DNA of 64,000 nucleotides from Lycorma delicatula. Its lineage: Eukaryota > Arthropoda > Insecta > Hemiptera > Fulgoridae. Below are positions 23,847 to 38,100 of the stretch, piece by piece. Within the stretch, counting starts at the first letter, position 1. Each line of letters starts with the position of its first letter. The notes under the pieces are model-generated. The model saw only the letters and a list, made by a program, of their open reading frames with translations, ran no database searches and was not told the origin of the DNA. The stretch covers positions 90,172,898-90,236,897 of the forward strand of contig NC_134457.1 in the NCBI RefSeq assembly GCF_047948215.1. The letters run 5' to 3'. Position numbers and translations under genes: made by a program.

Positions 23847-24142
23847 AAACAAATTGTTACAGGCTAACGATATAAATGGGATATTTAAATGAAAGAGTTG
23901 GGACTAGAAAGAGAATCATGTAAAGCTGCATGAAACCATTCAAATGATTGTATTCATATTATTCAAGTAGGCAAGTTTTAGAATATTTAAAACAAATTCT
24001 TACAGGTTAATGATATAAATAAGTTAATTAAACGAAAGTGTTGGGACTAGAAAGAGAATCTTGTAAAGCTGCATGAAACCATTTTAATGATTGAATTCCT
24101 ATTATTCAAGTAGGCAAGTTTTAGAATATTTAAAACAAATTC

Positions 24143-24865
24143 TTACAGGCTACTGATATAAATGGGTTAGTTAAATGAAAGGGTTCGGACTAGAAAGAGA
24201 ATATTGCAAAGCTGCATGAAATCATTCAAATGATTGACTTCATATTATTCAAGTAGGCAAGTTTTAGAATATTTAAAACAAATTGTTACAGGCTAATGAT
24301 ATAATTAAGTTAGTTAAATGAAAGAGTTGGGACTAGAAAGAGAATCTTGTAAAGCTGCATGAAACCATTCAAATGATTGAATTCATATTATTCAAGTAGG
24401 CAAGTTTTAGAATATTTAAAACAATTTGTTACATGCAAAGATATAAATGGGTTAATTAAATAAAAGAGTTGGGACTAGAAAGAGAATCTTGTAAAGCTGC
24501 ATGAAACCATTCAAATGATTGAATTCCTATTATTCAAGTAGGCAAGTTTTAGAATATTTAAAACAAATTCTTACAGGCTAATGATATAAAAAGGTTTATT
24601 AAATGAAATTGTGGGGACTAGAAAGGGAATCTTGTAAAGCTGCATGAAACCATTCAAATGATTGAATTCATATTATTCAAGTAGGCAAGTTTTAGAATAT
24701 TTAAAACAAATTGTTACAGGCTAACGATATAAATGGGATAATTAAATGAAAGAGTTGGGACTAGAAAGAGAATCTTGTAAAGCTACATGAAACCATTCAA
24801 ATGATTGTATTCATATTATTCAAGTAGGCAAGTTTTAGAATATTAAAAACAAATTCTTACAGGCT
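24143..24865. repeat. 6-monomer duplication in Q1, first copy
   Basis: The order e f c d m recurs at 25000-25722, shift 857 bp, with a g unit between. Both carry the derived forms ACAATTTGTTACA (c), ATATAAAAAGG with GAAAGGGAATC (d) and AAAGCTACATG (m). The first copy reads ACATGCAAAG, the second ACAGGCAAAG. The copies part at 24866, CTTATG against CTAATG. Confidence 0.88.
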
Positions 24866-24999
24866 TATGATATAAATAAGTTAATTAAATGAAAGTGTTG
24901 GGACTAGAAAGAGAATCTTGTAAAGCTGCATGAAACCATTCAAATGATTGAATTCATATTATTCAAGTAGGCAAGTTTTAGAATATTTAAAACAAATTG

Positions 25000-25722
25000 T
25001 TACAGGCTACTGATATAAATGGGTTAGTTAAATGAAAGGGTTCGGACTAGAAAGAGAATATTGCAAAGCTGCATGAAATCATTCAAATGATTGACTTCAT
25101 ATTATTCAAGTAGGCAAGTTTTAGAATATTTAAAACAAATTGTTACAGGCTAATGATATAATTAAGTTAGTTAAATGAAAGAGTTGGGACTAGAAAGAGA
25201 ATCTTGTAAAGCTGCATGAAACCATTCAAATGATTGAATTCATATTATTCAAGTAGGCAAGTTTTAGAATATTTAAAACAATTTGTTACAGGCAAAGATA
25301 TAAATGGGTTAATTAAATAAAAGAGTTGGGACTAGAAAGAGAATCTTGTAAAGCTGCATGAAACCATTCAAATGATTGAATTCCTATTATTCAAGTAGGC
25401 AAGTTTTAGAATATTTAAAACAAATTCTTACAGGCTAATGATATAAAAAGGTTTATTAAATGAAATTGTGGGGACTAGAAAGGGAATCTTGTAAAGCTGC
25501 ATGAAACCATTCAAATGATTGAATTCGTATTATTCAAGTAGGCAAGTTTTAGAATATTTAAAACAAATTGTTACAGGCTAACGATATAAATGGGATAATT
25601 AAATGAAAGAGTTGGGACTAGAAAGAGAATCTTGTAAAGCTACATGAAACCATTCAAATGATTGTATTCATATTATTCAAGTAGGCAAGTTTTAGAATAT
25701 TAAAAACAAATTCTTACAGGCT
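25000..25722. repeat. 6-monomer duplication in Q1, second copy
   Basis: Second copy of 24143-24865 at 857 bp. Its d unit reads GAATTCGTATT at 25524, a change shared by the matching positions 36804 and 44657. It is followed by a b/i mosaic unit (25714-25856) whose 5' part is b and whose 3' part is i (CTTTTAAAG, GATTAAATTCC). Confidence 0.88.
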
Positions 25723-27434
25723 AATGATATAAATAAGTTAATTAAATGAAAGTGTTGGGACTAGAAAGAGAATCTTTTAAAGCTGCATGAAACCATTCAA
25801 ATGATTAAATTCCTATTATTCAAGTAGGCAAGTTTTAGAATATTTAAAACAAATTCTTACAGGCTAATGATATAAATAGGTTTATTAAATGAAAGTGTTG
25901 GGACTAGAAAGAGAATAATGCAAAGCTGCATGAAATCATTCAAATGATTGTAATCATATTATTCAAGTAGGCAAGTTTTAGAATATTAAAAACAAATTCT
26001 TACAGGCTAATGATATAAATAAGTTAATTAAATGAAAGTGTTGGGACTAGAAAGAGAATCTTGTAAAGCTGCATGAAACCTTTCAAATGATTGAATTCAT
26101 ATTATTCAAGTTGGCAAGTTTTAGAATATTTAAAACAAATTGTTACAGGCAAAGATATAAATGGGTTAATTAAATAAAAGAGTTGGGACTAGAAAGAGAA
26201 TCTTGTAAAGCTGCATGAAACCATTCAAATGATTGAATTCCTATTATTCAAGTAGGCAAGTTTTAGAATATTTAAAACAAATTCTTACAGGCTAATGATA
26301 TAAATAGGTTTATTAAATGAAATTGTTGGGACTAGAAAGAGAATCTTGTAAAGCTGCATGAAACCATTCAAATGATTGAATTCATATTATTCAAGTAGGC
26401 AAGTTTTAGAATATTTAAAACAAATTGTTACAGGCTAACGATATAAATGGGATAATTAAATGAAAGAGTTGGGACTAGAAAGAGAATCTTGTAAAGCTAC
26501 ATGAAACCATTCAAATGATTGTATTCATATTATTCAAGTAGGCAAGTATTAGAATATTTAAAACAAATTGTTACAGGCTAACGATATAAATGGGATATTT
26601 AAATGAAAGAGTTGGGACTAGAAAGAGAATCATGTAAACCTGCATGAAACCATTCAAATCATTGTATTCATATTATTCAAGTAGGCAAGTTTTAGAATAT
26701 TTAAAACAAATTGTTACAGGCAAAGATATAAATGGGTTAATTAAATAAAAGAGTTGGGACTAGAAAGAGAATCTTGTAAATCTGCATGAAACCATTCAAA
26801 TGATTGAATTCCTATTATTCAAGTAGGCAAGTTTTAGAATATTTGAAACAAATTCTTACAGGCTACTGATATAAATGGGTTAGTTAAATGAAAGGGTTCG
26901 GACTAGAAAGAGAATATTGCAAAGCTGCATGAAATCATTCAAATGATTGACTTCATATTATTGAAGTAGGCAAGTTTTAGAATATTTAAAACAAATTGTT
27001 ACAGGCTAATGATATAATTAAGTTAGTTAAATGAAAGAGTTGGGACTAGAAAGAGAATCTTGTAAAGCTGCATGAAACCATTCAAATGATTGAATTCATA
27101 TTATTCAAGTAGGCAAGTTTTAGAATATTTAAAACAAATTGTTACAGGCAAAGATATAAATGGGTTAATTAAATAAAAGAGTTGGGACTAGAAAGAGAAT
27201 CTTGTAAAGCTGCATGAAACCATTCAAATGATTGAATTCCTATTATTCAAGTAGGCAAGTTTTAGAATATTTAAAACAAATTCTTACAGGCTAATGACAT
27301 AAAAAGGTTTATTAAATGAAATTGTGGGGACTAGAAAGAGAATCTTGTAAAGCTGCATGAAACCATTCAAATGATTGAATTCATATTATTCAAGTAGGCA
27401 AGTTTTAGAATATTTAAAACAAATTGTTACAGGC

Positions 27435-27987
27435 TAACGATATAAATGGGATAATTAAATCAAAGAGTTGGTACTAGAAAGAGAATCTTGTAAAGCTACA
27501 TGAAACCATTCAAATGATTGTATTCATATTATTCAAGTAGGCAAGTTTTAGAATATTAAAAACAAATTCTTACAGGCTTATGATATAAATAAGTTAATTA
27601 AATGAAAGTGTTGGGACTAGAAAGAGAATCTTGTAAAGCTGCATAAAACCATTCAAATGATTGAATTCATATTATTCAAGTAGGCAAGTTTTAGAATATT
27701 TAAAACAAATTGTTACAGGCTAACGATATAAATGGGATATTTAAATGAAAGAGTTGGGACTAGAAAGAGAATCTTGTAAAGCTGCATGAAACCATTCAAA
27801 TGATTGTATTCATATTATTCAAGTAGGCAAGTTTTAGAATATTTAAAACAAATTCTTACAGGTTAATGATATAAATAAGATAATTAAACGAAAGTGTTGG
27901 GACTAGAAAGAGAATCTTGTAAAGCTGCATGAAACCATTTTAATGATTGAATTCCTATTATTCAAGTAGGCAAGTTTTAGAATATTA
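27435..27987. repeat. Four-monomer link between Q1 and Q2 (m g h l)
   Basis: Carries the private marks AAATCAAAGAGTTGGTACTAG (split here: AAATCAAAGAG then TTGGTACTAG, 27459-27478), GCATAAAACC at 27644 and AAGATAATTAAACG at 27877. The same set follows the 45-monomer duplication at 46562-47120, and a modified set is at 48711-49255. This shows that the link originally followed both large copies. Confidence 0.9.
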
Positions 27988-28844
27988 AAAACAAATTGTT
28001 ACAGGCAAAGATAAAAATGGGTTAATTAAATGAAAGGTTTGGGACTAGAAACAGAATATTGTAAAGCTGCATGAAATCATTCAAATGATTGAATTCATAT
28101 TATTCAAGTAGGCAAGTTATAGAATATTTAAAACAAATTGTTACACGCTTAACATATAAATGGGAAAATTAAATGAAAGAGTTGGGACTAGAAAGAGAAT
28201 CTTTTAAAGCTGCATGAAACCATTCAAATGATTAAATTCCTATTATTCAAGTAGGCAAGTTTTAGAATATTTAAAACAAATTCTTACAGGCTAATGATAT
28301 AAATAGGTTTATTAAATGAAAGTGTTGGGACTAGAAAGAGAATAATGCAAAGCTGCATGAAATCATTCAAATGATTGTAATCATATTATTCAAGTAGGCA
28401 AGTTTTAGAATATTAAAAACAAATTCTTACAGGCTAATGATATAAATAAGTTAATTAAATGAAAGTGTTGGGACTAGAAAGAGAATCTTGTAAAGCTGCA
28501 TGAAACCTTTCAAATGATTGAATTCATATTATTCAAGTTGGCAAGTTTTAGAATATTTAAAACAAATTGTTACAGGCAAAGATATAAATGGGTTAATTAA
28601 ATAAAAGAGTTGGGACTAGAAAGAGAATCTTGTAAAGCTGCATGAAACCATTCAAATGATTGAATTCCTATTATTCAAGTAGGCAAGTTTTAGAATATTT
28701 AAAACAAATTCTTACAGGCTAATGATATAAATAGGTTTATGAAATGAAATTGTTGGGACTAGAAAGAGAATCTTGTAAAGCTGCATGAAACCATTCAAAT
28801 GATTGAATTCATATTATTCAAGTAGGCAAGTTTTAGAATATTTA

Positions 28845-31800
28845 CAACAAATTGTTACAGGCTAACGATATAAATGGGATAATTAAATGAAAGTGTTGGG
28901 ACTAGAAAGAGAATAATGCAAAGCTGCATGAAATCATTCAAATGATTGTAATCATATTATTCAAGTAGGCAAGTTTTAGAATATTAAAAACAAATTTTTA
29001 CAGGCTAATGATATAAATAAGTTAATTAAATGAAAGTGTTGGGACTAGAAAGAGAATCTTGTAAAGCTGCATGAAACCTTTCAAATGATTCAATTCATAT
29101 TATTCAAGTTGGCAAGTTTTAGAATATTTAAAACAAATTGTTACAGGCAAAGATATAAATGGGTTAATTAAATAAAAGAGTTGGGACTAGAAAGAGAATC
29201 TTGTAAAGCTGCATGAAACCATTCAAATGATTGAATTCCTATTATTCAAGTAGGCAAGTTTTAGAATATTTAAAACAAATTCTTACAGGCTAATGATATA
29301 AATAGGTTTATTAAATGAAATTGTTGGGACTAGAAAGAGAATCTTGTAAAGCTGCATGAAACCATTCAAATGATTGAATTCATATTATTCAAGTAGGCAA
29401 GTTTTAGAATATTTAAAACAAATTGTTACAGGCTAACGATATAAATGGGATAATTAAATGAAAGAGTTGGGACTAGAAAGAGAATCTTGTAAAGCTTCAT
29501 GAAACCATTCAAATGATTGTATTCATATTATTCAAGTAGGCAAGTATTAGAATATTTAAAACAAATTGTTACAGGCTAACGATATAAATGGGATATTTAA
29601 ATGAAAGTGTTGGGACTAGAAAGAGAATCATGTAAAGCTGCATGATACCATTCAAATCATTGTATTCATATTATTCAAGTAGGCAAGTTTTAGAATATTT
29701 AAAACAAATTGTTACAGGCAAAGATATAAATGGGTTAATTAAATAAAAGAGTTGGGACTAGAAAGAGAATCTTGTAAAGCTGCATGAAACCATTCAAATG
29801 ATTGAATTCCTATTATTCAAGTAGGTAAGTTTTAGAATATTTGAAACAAATTCTTACAGGCTACTAATATAAATGGGTTAGTTAAATGAAAGGGTTCGGA
29901 CTAGAAAGAGAATATTGCAAAGCTGCATGAAATCATTCAAATGATTGACTTCATATTATTCAAGTAGGCAAGTTTTAGAATATTTAAAACAAATTGTTAC
30001 AGGCTAATGATATAATTATGTTAGTTAAATGAAAGAGTTCGGACTAGAAAGAGAATCTTGTAAAGCTGCATGAAACCATTCAAATGATTGAATTCATATT
30101 ATTCAACTAGGCAAGTTTTAGAATATTTAAAACAAATTGTTACAGGCAAAGATATAAATGGGTTAATTAAATGAAAGAGTTGGGACTAGAAAGAGAATCA
30201 TGTAAAGCTGCATGAAACCATTCAAATGATTGAATTCCTATTATTCAAGTAGGCAAGTTTTAGAATATTTAAAACAAATTCTTACAGGCTAATGATATAA
30301 ATAGGTTTATTAAATGAAATTGTGGGGACTAGAAAGAGAATCTTGTAAAGCTGCATGAAACCATTCAAATGATTGAATTCATATTATTCAAGTAGGCAAG
30401 TTTTAGAATATTTATAACAAATTCTTACAGGCTACTGATATAAATGGGTTAGTTAAATGAAAGGGTTCGGACTAGAAAGAGAATATTGCAAAGCTGCATG
30501 AAATCATTCAAATGATTGACTTCATATTATTCAAGTAGGCAAGTTTTAGAATATTTAAAACAAATTGTTACAGGCTAATGATATAATTAAGTTAGTTAAA
30601 TGAAAGAGTTCGGACTAGAAAGTGAATCTTGTAAAGCTGCATGAAACCATTCAAATGATTGAATTCATATTATTCAAGTAGGCAAGTTTTAGAATATTTA
30701 AAACAAATTGTTACAGGCAAAGATATAAATGGGTTAATTAAATAAAAGAGTTGGGACTAGAAAGAGAATCTTGTAAAGCTGCATGAAACCATTCAAATGA
30801 TTGAATTCCTATTATTCAAGTAGGCAACTTTTAGAATATTTAAAACAAATTCTTACAGGCTAATGATATAAATAGGTTTATTAAATGAAATTGTGGGGAC
30901 TAGAAAGAGAATCTTGTATAGCTGCATGAAACCATTCAAATGATTGAATTCATATTATTCAAGTAGGCAAGTTTTAGAATATTAAAAACAAATTCTTACA
31001 GGCTTATGATATAAATAAGTTAATTAAATGAAAGTGTTGGGACTAGAAAGAGAATCTTGTAAAGCTGCATGAAACCATTCAAATGATTGAATTCATATTA
31101 TTCAAGTAGGCAAGTATTAGAATATTTAAAACAAATTATTACAGGCTAATGATATAATTATGTTAGTTAAATGAAAGAGTTCGGACTAGAAAGAGAATCT
31201 TGTAAAGCTGCATGAAACCATTCAAATGATTGAATTCATATTATTCAACTAGGCAAGTTTTAGAATATTTAAAACAAATTCTTACAGGCTAATGATATAA
31301 ATAGGTTTATTAAATGAAATTGTGGGGACTAGAAAGAGAATCTTGTAAAGCTGCATGGAACCATTCAAATGATTGAATTCATATTATTCAAGTAGGCAAG
31401 TTTTAGAATATTTAAAACAAATTCTTACAGGCTACTGATATAAATGGGTTAGTTAAATGAAAGGGTTCGGACTAGAAAGAGAATATTGCAAAGCTGCATG
31501 AAATCATTCAAATTATTGACTTCATATTATTCAAGTAGGCAAGTTTTAGAATATTTAAAACAAATTGTTACAGGCTAATGATATAATTAAGTTAGTTAAG
31601 TGAAAGAGTTGGGACTAGAAAGAGAATCTTGTAAAGCTGCATGAAACCATTCAAATGATTGAATTCATATTATTCAAGTAGGCAAGTTTTAGAATATTTA
31701 AAACAAATTGTTACAGGCAAAGATATAAATGGGTTAATTAAATAAAATAGTTGGGACTAGAAAGAGAATCTTGTAAAGCTGCATGAAACCATTCAAATGA

Positions 31801-31985
31801 TTGAATTCATATTATTCAAGTAGGCAAGTTTTAGAATATTAAAAACAAATTCTTACAGGCTTATGATATAAATAAGTTAATTAAATGAAAGTGTTGGGAC
31901 TAGAAAGAGAATCTTGTAAAGCTGCATGAAACCATTCAAATGATTGAATTCATATTATTCAAGTAGGCAAGTATTAGAATATTTA
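28845..31985. repeat. 22-monomer unit in Q2, first copy
   Basis: Counterpart of 17565-20705 at +11,280 bp, with the same private marks CATGATACC (29642) and GGCAACTT (30823). Additional changes here are AAATTATTGAC at 31511 and AAAATAGTTGG at 31744. Confidence 0.9.
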
Positions 31986-34900
31986 CAACAAATTGTTACA
32001 GGCTAACGATATAAATGGGATAATTAAATGAAAGTGTTGGGACTAGAAAGAGAATAATGCAAAGCTGCATGAAATCATTCAAATGATTGTAATCATATTA
32101 TTCAAGTAGGCAAGTTTTAGAATATTAAAAACAAATTTTTACAGGCTAATGATATAAATAAGTTAATTAAATGAAAGTGTTGGGACTAGAAAGAGAATCT
32201 TGTAAAGCTGCATGAAACCTTTCAAATGATTCAATTCATATTATTCAAGTTGGCAAGTTTTAGAATATTTAAAACAAATTGTTACAGGCAAAGATATAAA
32301 TGGGTTAATTAAATAAAAGAGTTGGGACTAGAAAGAGAATCTTGTAAAGCTGCATGAAACCATTCAAATGATTGAATTCCTATTATTCAAGTAGGCAAGT
32401 TTTAGAATATTTAAAACAAATTCTTACAGGCTAATGATATAAATAGGTTTATTAAATGAAATTGTTGGGACTAGAAAGAGAATCTTGTAAAGCTGCATGA
32501 AACCATTCAAATGATTGAATTCATATTATTCAAGTAGGCAAGTTTTAGAATATTTAAAACAAATTGTTACAGGCTAACGATATAAATGGGATAATTAAAT
32601 GAAAGAGTTGGGACTAGAAAGAGAATCTTGTAAAGCTTCATGAAACCATTCAAATGATTGTATTCATATTATTCAAGTAGGCAAGTATTAGAATATTTAA
32701 AACAAATTGTTACAGGCTAACGATATAAATGGGATATTTAAATGAAAGTGTTGGGACTAGAAAGAGAATCATGTAAAGCTGCATGAAACCATTCAAATCA
32801 TTGTATTCATATTATTCAAGTAGGCAAGTTTTAGAATATTTAAAACAAATTGTTACAGGCAAAGATATAAATGGGTTAATTAAATAAAAGAGTTGGGACT
32901 AGAAAGAGAATCTTGTAAAGCTGCATGAAACCATTCAAATGATTGAATTCCTATTATTCAAGTAGGTAAGTTTTAGAATATTTGAAACAAATTCTTACAG
33001 GCTACTAATATAAATGGGTTAGTTAAATGAAAGGGTTCGGACTAGAAAGAGAATATTGCAAAGCTGCATGAAATCATTCAAATGATTGACTTCATATTAT
33101 TCAAGTAGGCAAGTTTTAGAATATTTAAAACAAATTGTTACAGGCTAATGATATAATTATGTTAGTTAAATGAAAGAGTTCGGACTAGAAAGAGAATCTT
33201 GTAAAGCTGCATGAAACCATTCAAATGATTGAATTCATATTATTCAACTAGGCAAGTTTTAGAATATTTAAAACAAATTGTTACAGGCAAAGATATAAAT
33301 GGGTTAATTAAATGAAAGAGTTGGGACTAGAAAGAGAATCATGTAAAGCTGCATGAAACCATTCAAATGATTGAATTCCTATTATTCAAGTAGGCAAGTT
33401 TTAGAATATTTAAAACAAATTCTTACAGGCTAATGATATAAATAGGTTTATTAAATGAAATTGTGGGGACTAGAAAGAGAATCTTGTAAAGCTGCATGAA
33501 ACCATTCAAATGATTGAATTCATATTATTCAAGTAGGCAAGTTTTAGAATATTTATAACAAATTCTTACAGGCTACTGATATAAATGGGTTAGTTAAATG
33601 AAAGGGTTCGGACTAGAAAGAGAATATTGCAAAGCTGCATGAAATCATTCAAATGATTGACTTCATATTATTCAAGTAGGCAAGTTTTAGAATATTTAAA
33701 ACAAATTGTTACAGGCTAATGATATAATTAAGTTAGTTAAATGAAAGAGTTCGGACTAGAAAGTGAATCTTGTAAAGCTGCATGAAACCATTCAAATGAT
33801 TGAATTCATATTATTCAAGTAGGCAAGTTTTAGAATATTTAAAACAAATTGTTACAGGCAAAGATATAAATGGGTTAATTAAATAAAAGAGTTGGGACTA
33901 GAAAGAGAATCTTGTAAAGCTGCATGAAACCATTCAAATGATTGAATTCCTATTATTCAAGTAGGCAAGTTTTAGAATATTTAAAACAAATTCTTACAGG
34001 CTAATGATATAAATAGGTTTATTAAATGAAATTGTGGGGACTAGAAAGAGAATCTTGTATAGCTGCATGAAACCATTCAAATGATTGAATTCATATTATT
34101 CAAGTAGGCAAGTTTTAGAATATTAAAAACAAATTCTTACAGGCTTATGATATAAATAAGTTAATTAATTGAAAGTGTTGGGACTAGAAAGAGAATCTTG
34201 TAAAGCTGCATGAAACCATTCAAATGATTGAATTCATATTATTCAAGTAGGAAAGTATTAGAATATTTAAAACAAATTATTACAGGCTAATGATATAATT
34301 ATGTTACTTAAATGAAAGAGTTCGGACTAGAAAGAGAATCTTGTAAAGCTGCATGAAACCATTCAAATGATTGAATTCATATTATTCAACTAGGCAAGTT
34401 TTAGAATATTTAAAACAAATTCTTACAGGCTAATGATATAAATAGGTTTATTAAATGAAATTGTGGGGACTAGAAAGAGAATCTTGTAAAGCTGCATGGA
34501 ACCATTCAAATGATTGAATTCATATTATTCAAGTAGGCAAGTTTTAGAATATTTAAAACAAATTCTTACAGGCTACTGATATAAATGGGTTAGTTAAATG
34601 AAAGGGTTCGGACTAGAAAGAGAATATTGCAAAGCTGCATGAAATCATTCAAATGATTGACTTCATATTATTCAAGTAGGCAAGTTTTAGAATATTTGAA
34701 ACAAATTGTTACAGGCTAATGATATAATTAAGTTAGTTAAGTGAAAGAGTTGGGACTAGAAAGAGAATCTTGTAAAGCTGCATGAAACCATTCAAATGAT
34801 TGAATTCATATTATTCAAGTAGGCAAGTTTTAGAATATTTAAAACAAATTGTTACAGGCAAAGATATAAATGGGTTAATTAAATAAAAGAGTTGGGACTA

Positions 34901-35126
34901 GAAAGAGAATCTTGTAAAGCTGCATGAAACCATTCAAATGATTGAATTCATATTATTCAAGTAGGCAAGTTTTAGAATATTAAAAACAAATTCTTACAGG
35001 CTTATGATATAAATAAGTTAATTAAATGAAAGTGTTGGGACTAGAAAGAGAATCTTGTAAAGCTGCATGAAACCATTCAAATGATTGAATTCATATTATT
35101 CAAGTAGGCAAGTATTAGAATATTTA
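31986..35126. repeat. 22-monomer unit in Q2, second copy
   Basis: Counterpart of 20706-23846. It carries GTAGGAAAG at 34247 and GTTACTTAAATG at 34303, not found in Q1 but shared with 40672 and 40728. These marks identify this unit as the parent of the 45-monomer duplication to its right. TTAATTAATTG at 34161 is private to this copy. Confidence 0.9.
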
Positions 35127-38100
35127 AAACAAATTGTTACAGGCTAACGATATAAATGGGATATTTAAATGAAAGAGTTGGGACTAGAAAGAGAATCATG
35201 TAAAGCTGCATGAAACCATTCAAATGATTGTATTCATATTATTCAAGTAGGCAAGTTTTAGAATATTTAAAACAAATTCTTACAGGTTAATGATATAAAT
35301 AAGTTAATTAAACGAAAGTGTTGGGACTAGAAAGAGAATCTTGTAAAGCTGCATGAAACCATTTTAATGATTGAATTCCTATTATTCAAGTAGGCAAGTT
35401 TTAGAATATTTAAAACAAATTCTTACAGGCTACTGATATAAATGGGTTAGTTAAATGAAAGGGTTCGGACTAGAAAGAGAATATTGCAAAGCTGCATGAA
35501 ATCATTCAAATGATTGACTTCATATTATTCAAGTAGGCAAGTTTTAGAATATTTAAAACAAATTGTTACAGGCTAATGATATAATTAAGTTAGTTAAATG
35601 AAAGAGTTGGGACTAGAAAGAGAATCTTGTAAAGCTGCATGAAACCATTCAAATGATTGAATTCATATTATTCAAGTAGGCAAGTTTTAGAATATTTAAA
35701 ACAATTTGTTACATGCAAAGATATAAATGGGTTAATTAAATAAAAGAGTTGGGACTAGAAAGAGAATCTTGTAAAGCTGCATGAAACCATTCAAATGATT
35801 GAATTCCTATTATTCAAGTAGGCAAGTTTTAGAATATTTAAAACAAATTCTTACAGGCTAATGATATAAAAAGGTTTATTAAATGAAATTGTGGGGACTA
35901 GAAAGGGAATCTTGTAAAGCTGCATGAAACCATTCAAATGATTGAATTCATATTATTCAAGTAGGCAAGTTTTAGAATATTTAAAACAAATTGTTACAGG
36001 CTAACGATATAAATGGGATAATTAAATGAAAGAGTTGGGACTAGAAAGAGAATCTTGTAAAGCTACATGAAACCATTCAAATGATTGTATTCATATTATT
36101 CAAGTAGGCAAGTTTTAGAATATTAAAAACAAATTCTTACAGGCTTATGATATAAAAAAGTTAATTAAATGAAAGTGTTGGGACTAGAAAGAGAATCTTG
36201 TAAAGCTGCATGAAACCATTCAAATGATTGAATTCATATTATTCAAGTAGGCAAGTTTTAGAATATTTAAAACAAATTGTTACAGGCTACTGATATAAAT
36301 GGGTTAGTTAAATGAAAGGGTTCGGACTAGAAAGAGAATATTGCAAAGCTGCATGAAATCATTCAAATGATTGACTTCATATTATTCAAGTAGGCAAGTT
36401 TTAGAATATTTAAAACAAATTGTTACAGGCTAATGATATAATTAAGTTAGTTAAATGAAAGAGTTGGGACTAGAAAGAGAATCTTGTAAAGCTGCATGAA
36501 ACCATTCAAATGATTGAATTCATATTATTCAAGTAGGCAAGTTTTAGAATATTTAAAACAATTTGTTACAGGCAAAGATATAAATGGGTTAATTAAATAA
36601 AAGAGTTGGGACTAGAAAGAGAATCTTGTAAAGCTGCATGAAACCATTCAAATGATTGAATTCCTATTATTCAAGTAGGCAAGTTTTAGAATATTTAAAA
36701 CAAATTCTTACAGGCTAATGATATAAAAAGGTTTATTAAATGAAATTGTGGGGACTAGAAAGGGAATCTTGTAAAGCTGCATGAAACCATTCAAATGATT
36801 GAATTCGTATTATTCAAGTAGGCAAGTTTTAGAATATTTAAAACAAATTGTTACAGGCTAACGATATAAATGGGATAATTAAATGAAAGAGTTGGGACTA
36901 GAAAGAGAATCTTGTAAAGCTACATGAAACCATTCAAATGATTGTATTCATATTATTCAAGTAGGCAAGTTTTAGAATATTAAAAACAAATTCTTACAGG
37001 CTAATGATATAAATAAGTTAATTAAATGAAAGTGTTGGGACTAGAAAGAGAATCTTTTAAAGCTGCATGAAACCATTCAAATGATTAAATTCCTATTATT
37101 CAAGTAGGCAAGTTTTAGAATATTTAAAACAAATTCTTACAGGCTAATGATATAAATAGGTTTATTAAATGAAAGTGTTGGGACTAGAAAGAGAATAATG
37201 CAAAGCTGCATGAAATCATTCAAATGATTGTAATCATATTATTCAAGTAGGCAAGTTTTAGAATATTAAAAACAAATTCTTACAGGCTAATGATATAAAT
37301 AAGTTAATTAAATGAAAGTGTTGGGACTAGAAAGAGAATCTTGTAAAGCTGCATGAAACCTTTCAAATGATTGAATTCATATTATTCAAGTTGGCAAGTT
37401 TTAGAATATTTAAAACAAATTGTTACAGGCAAAGATATAAATGGGTTAATTAAATAAAAGAGTTGGGACTAGAAAGAGAATCTTGTAAAGCTGCATGAAA
37501 CCATTCAAATGATTGAATTCCTATTATTCAAGTAGGCAAGTTTTAGAATATTTAAAACAAATTCTTACAGGCTAATGATATAAATAGGTTTATTAAATGA
37601 AATTGTTGGGACTAGAAAGAGAATCTTGTAAAGCTGCATGAAACCATTCAAATGATTGAATTCATATTATTCAAGTAGGCAAGTTTTAGAATATTTAAAA
37701 CAAATTGTCTCAGGCTAACGATATAAATGGGATAATTAAATGAAAGAGTTGGGACTAGAAAGAGAATCTTGTAAAGCTACATGAAACCATTCAAATGATT
37801 GTATTCATATTATTCAAGTAGGCAAGTATTAGAATATTTAAAACAAATTGTTACAGGCTAACGATATAAATGGGATATTTAAATGAAAGAGTTGGGACTA
37901 GAAAGAGAATCATGTAAACCTGCATGAAACCATTCAAATCATTGTATTCATATTATTCAAGTAGGCAAGTTTTAGAATATTTAAAACAAATTGTTACAGG
38001 CAAAGATATAAATGGGTTAATTAAATAAAAGAGTTGGGACTAGAAAGAGAATCTTGTAAATCTGCATGAAACCATTCAAATGATTGAATTCCTATTATTC

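Larger units (their letters stand above)
16708..27434. repeat. Large HOR block Q1 (10.7 kb, 75 monomers)
   Basis: Nearly identical to 27988-38714 at a constant shift of 11,280 bp, 79 monomers. It starts with a j unit and ends inside an m unit, where this copy reads GGCTAACG and the second GGCAAAG (27435 against 38715). It contains two internal tandem duplications: a 22-monomer one (17565-23846) and a 6-monomer one (24143-25722). The four monomers after it (m g h l, 27435-27987) complete the unit and are missing after the second copy, but appear again at 46562. Confidence 0.93.

Noticed and set aside
37701..37716. TCTCAGG as a trace of the beetle telomere repeat TCAGG
   Set aside because: It is a two-base change of TTACAGG in one unit and its copy; there is no tandem TCAGG.
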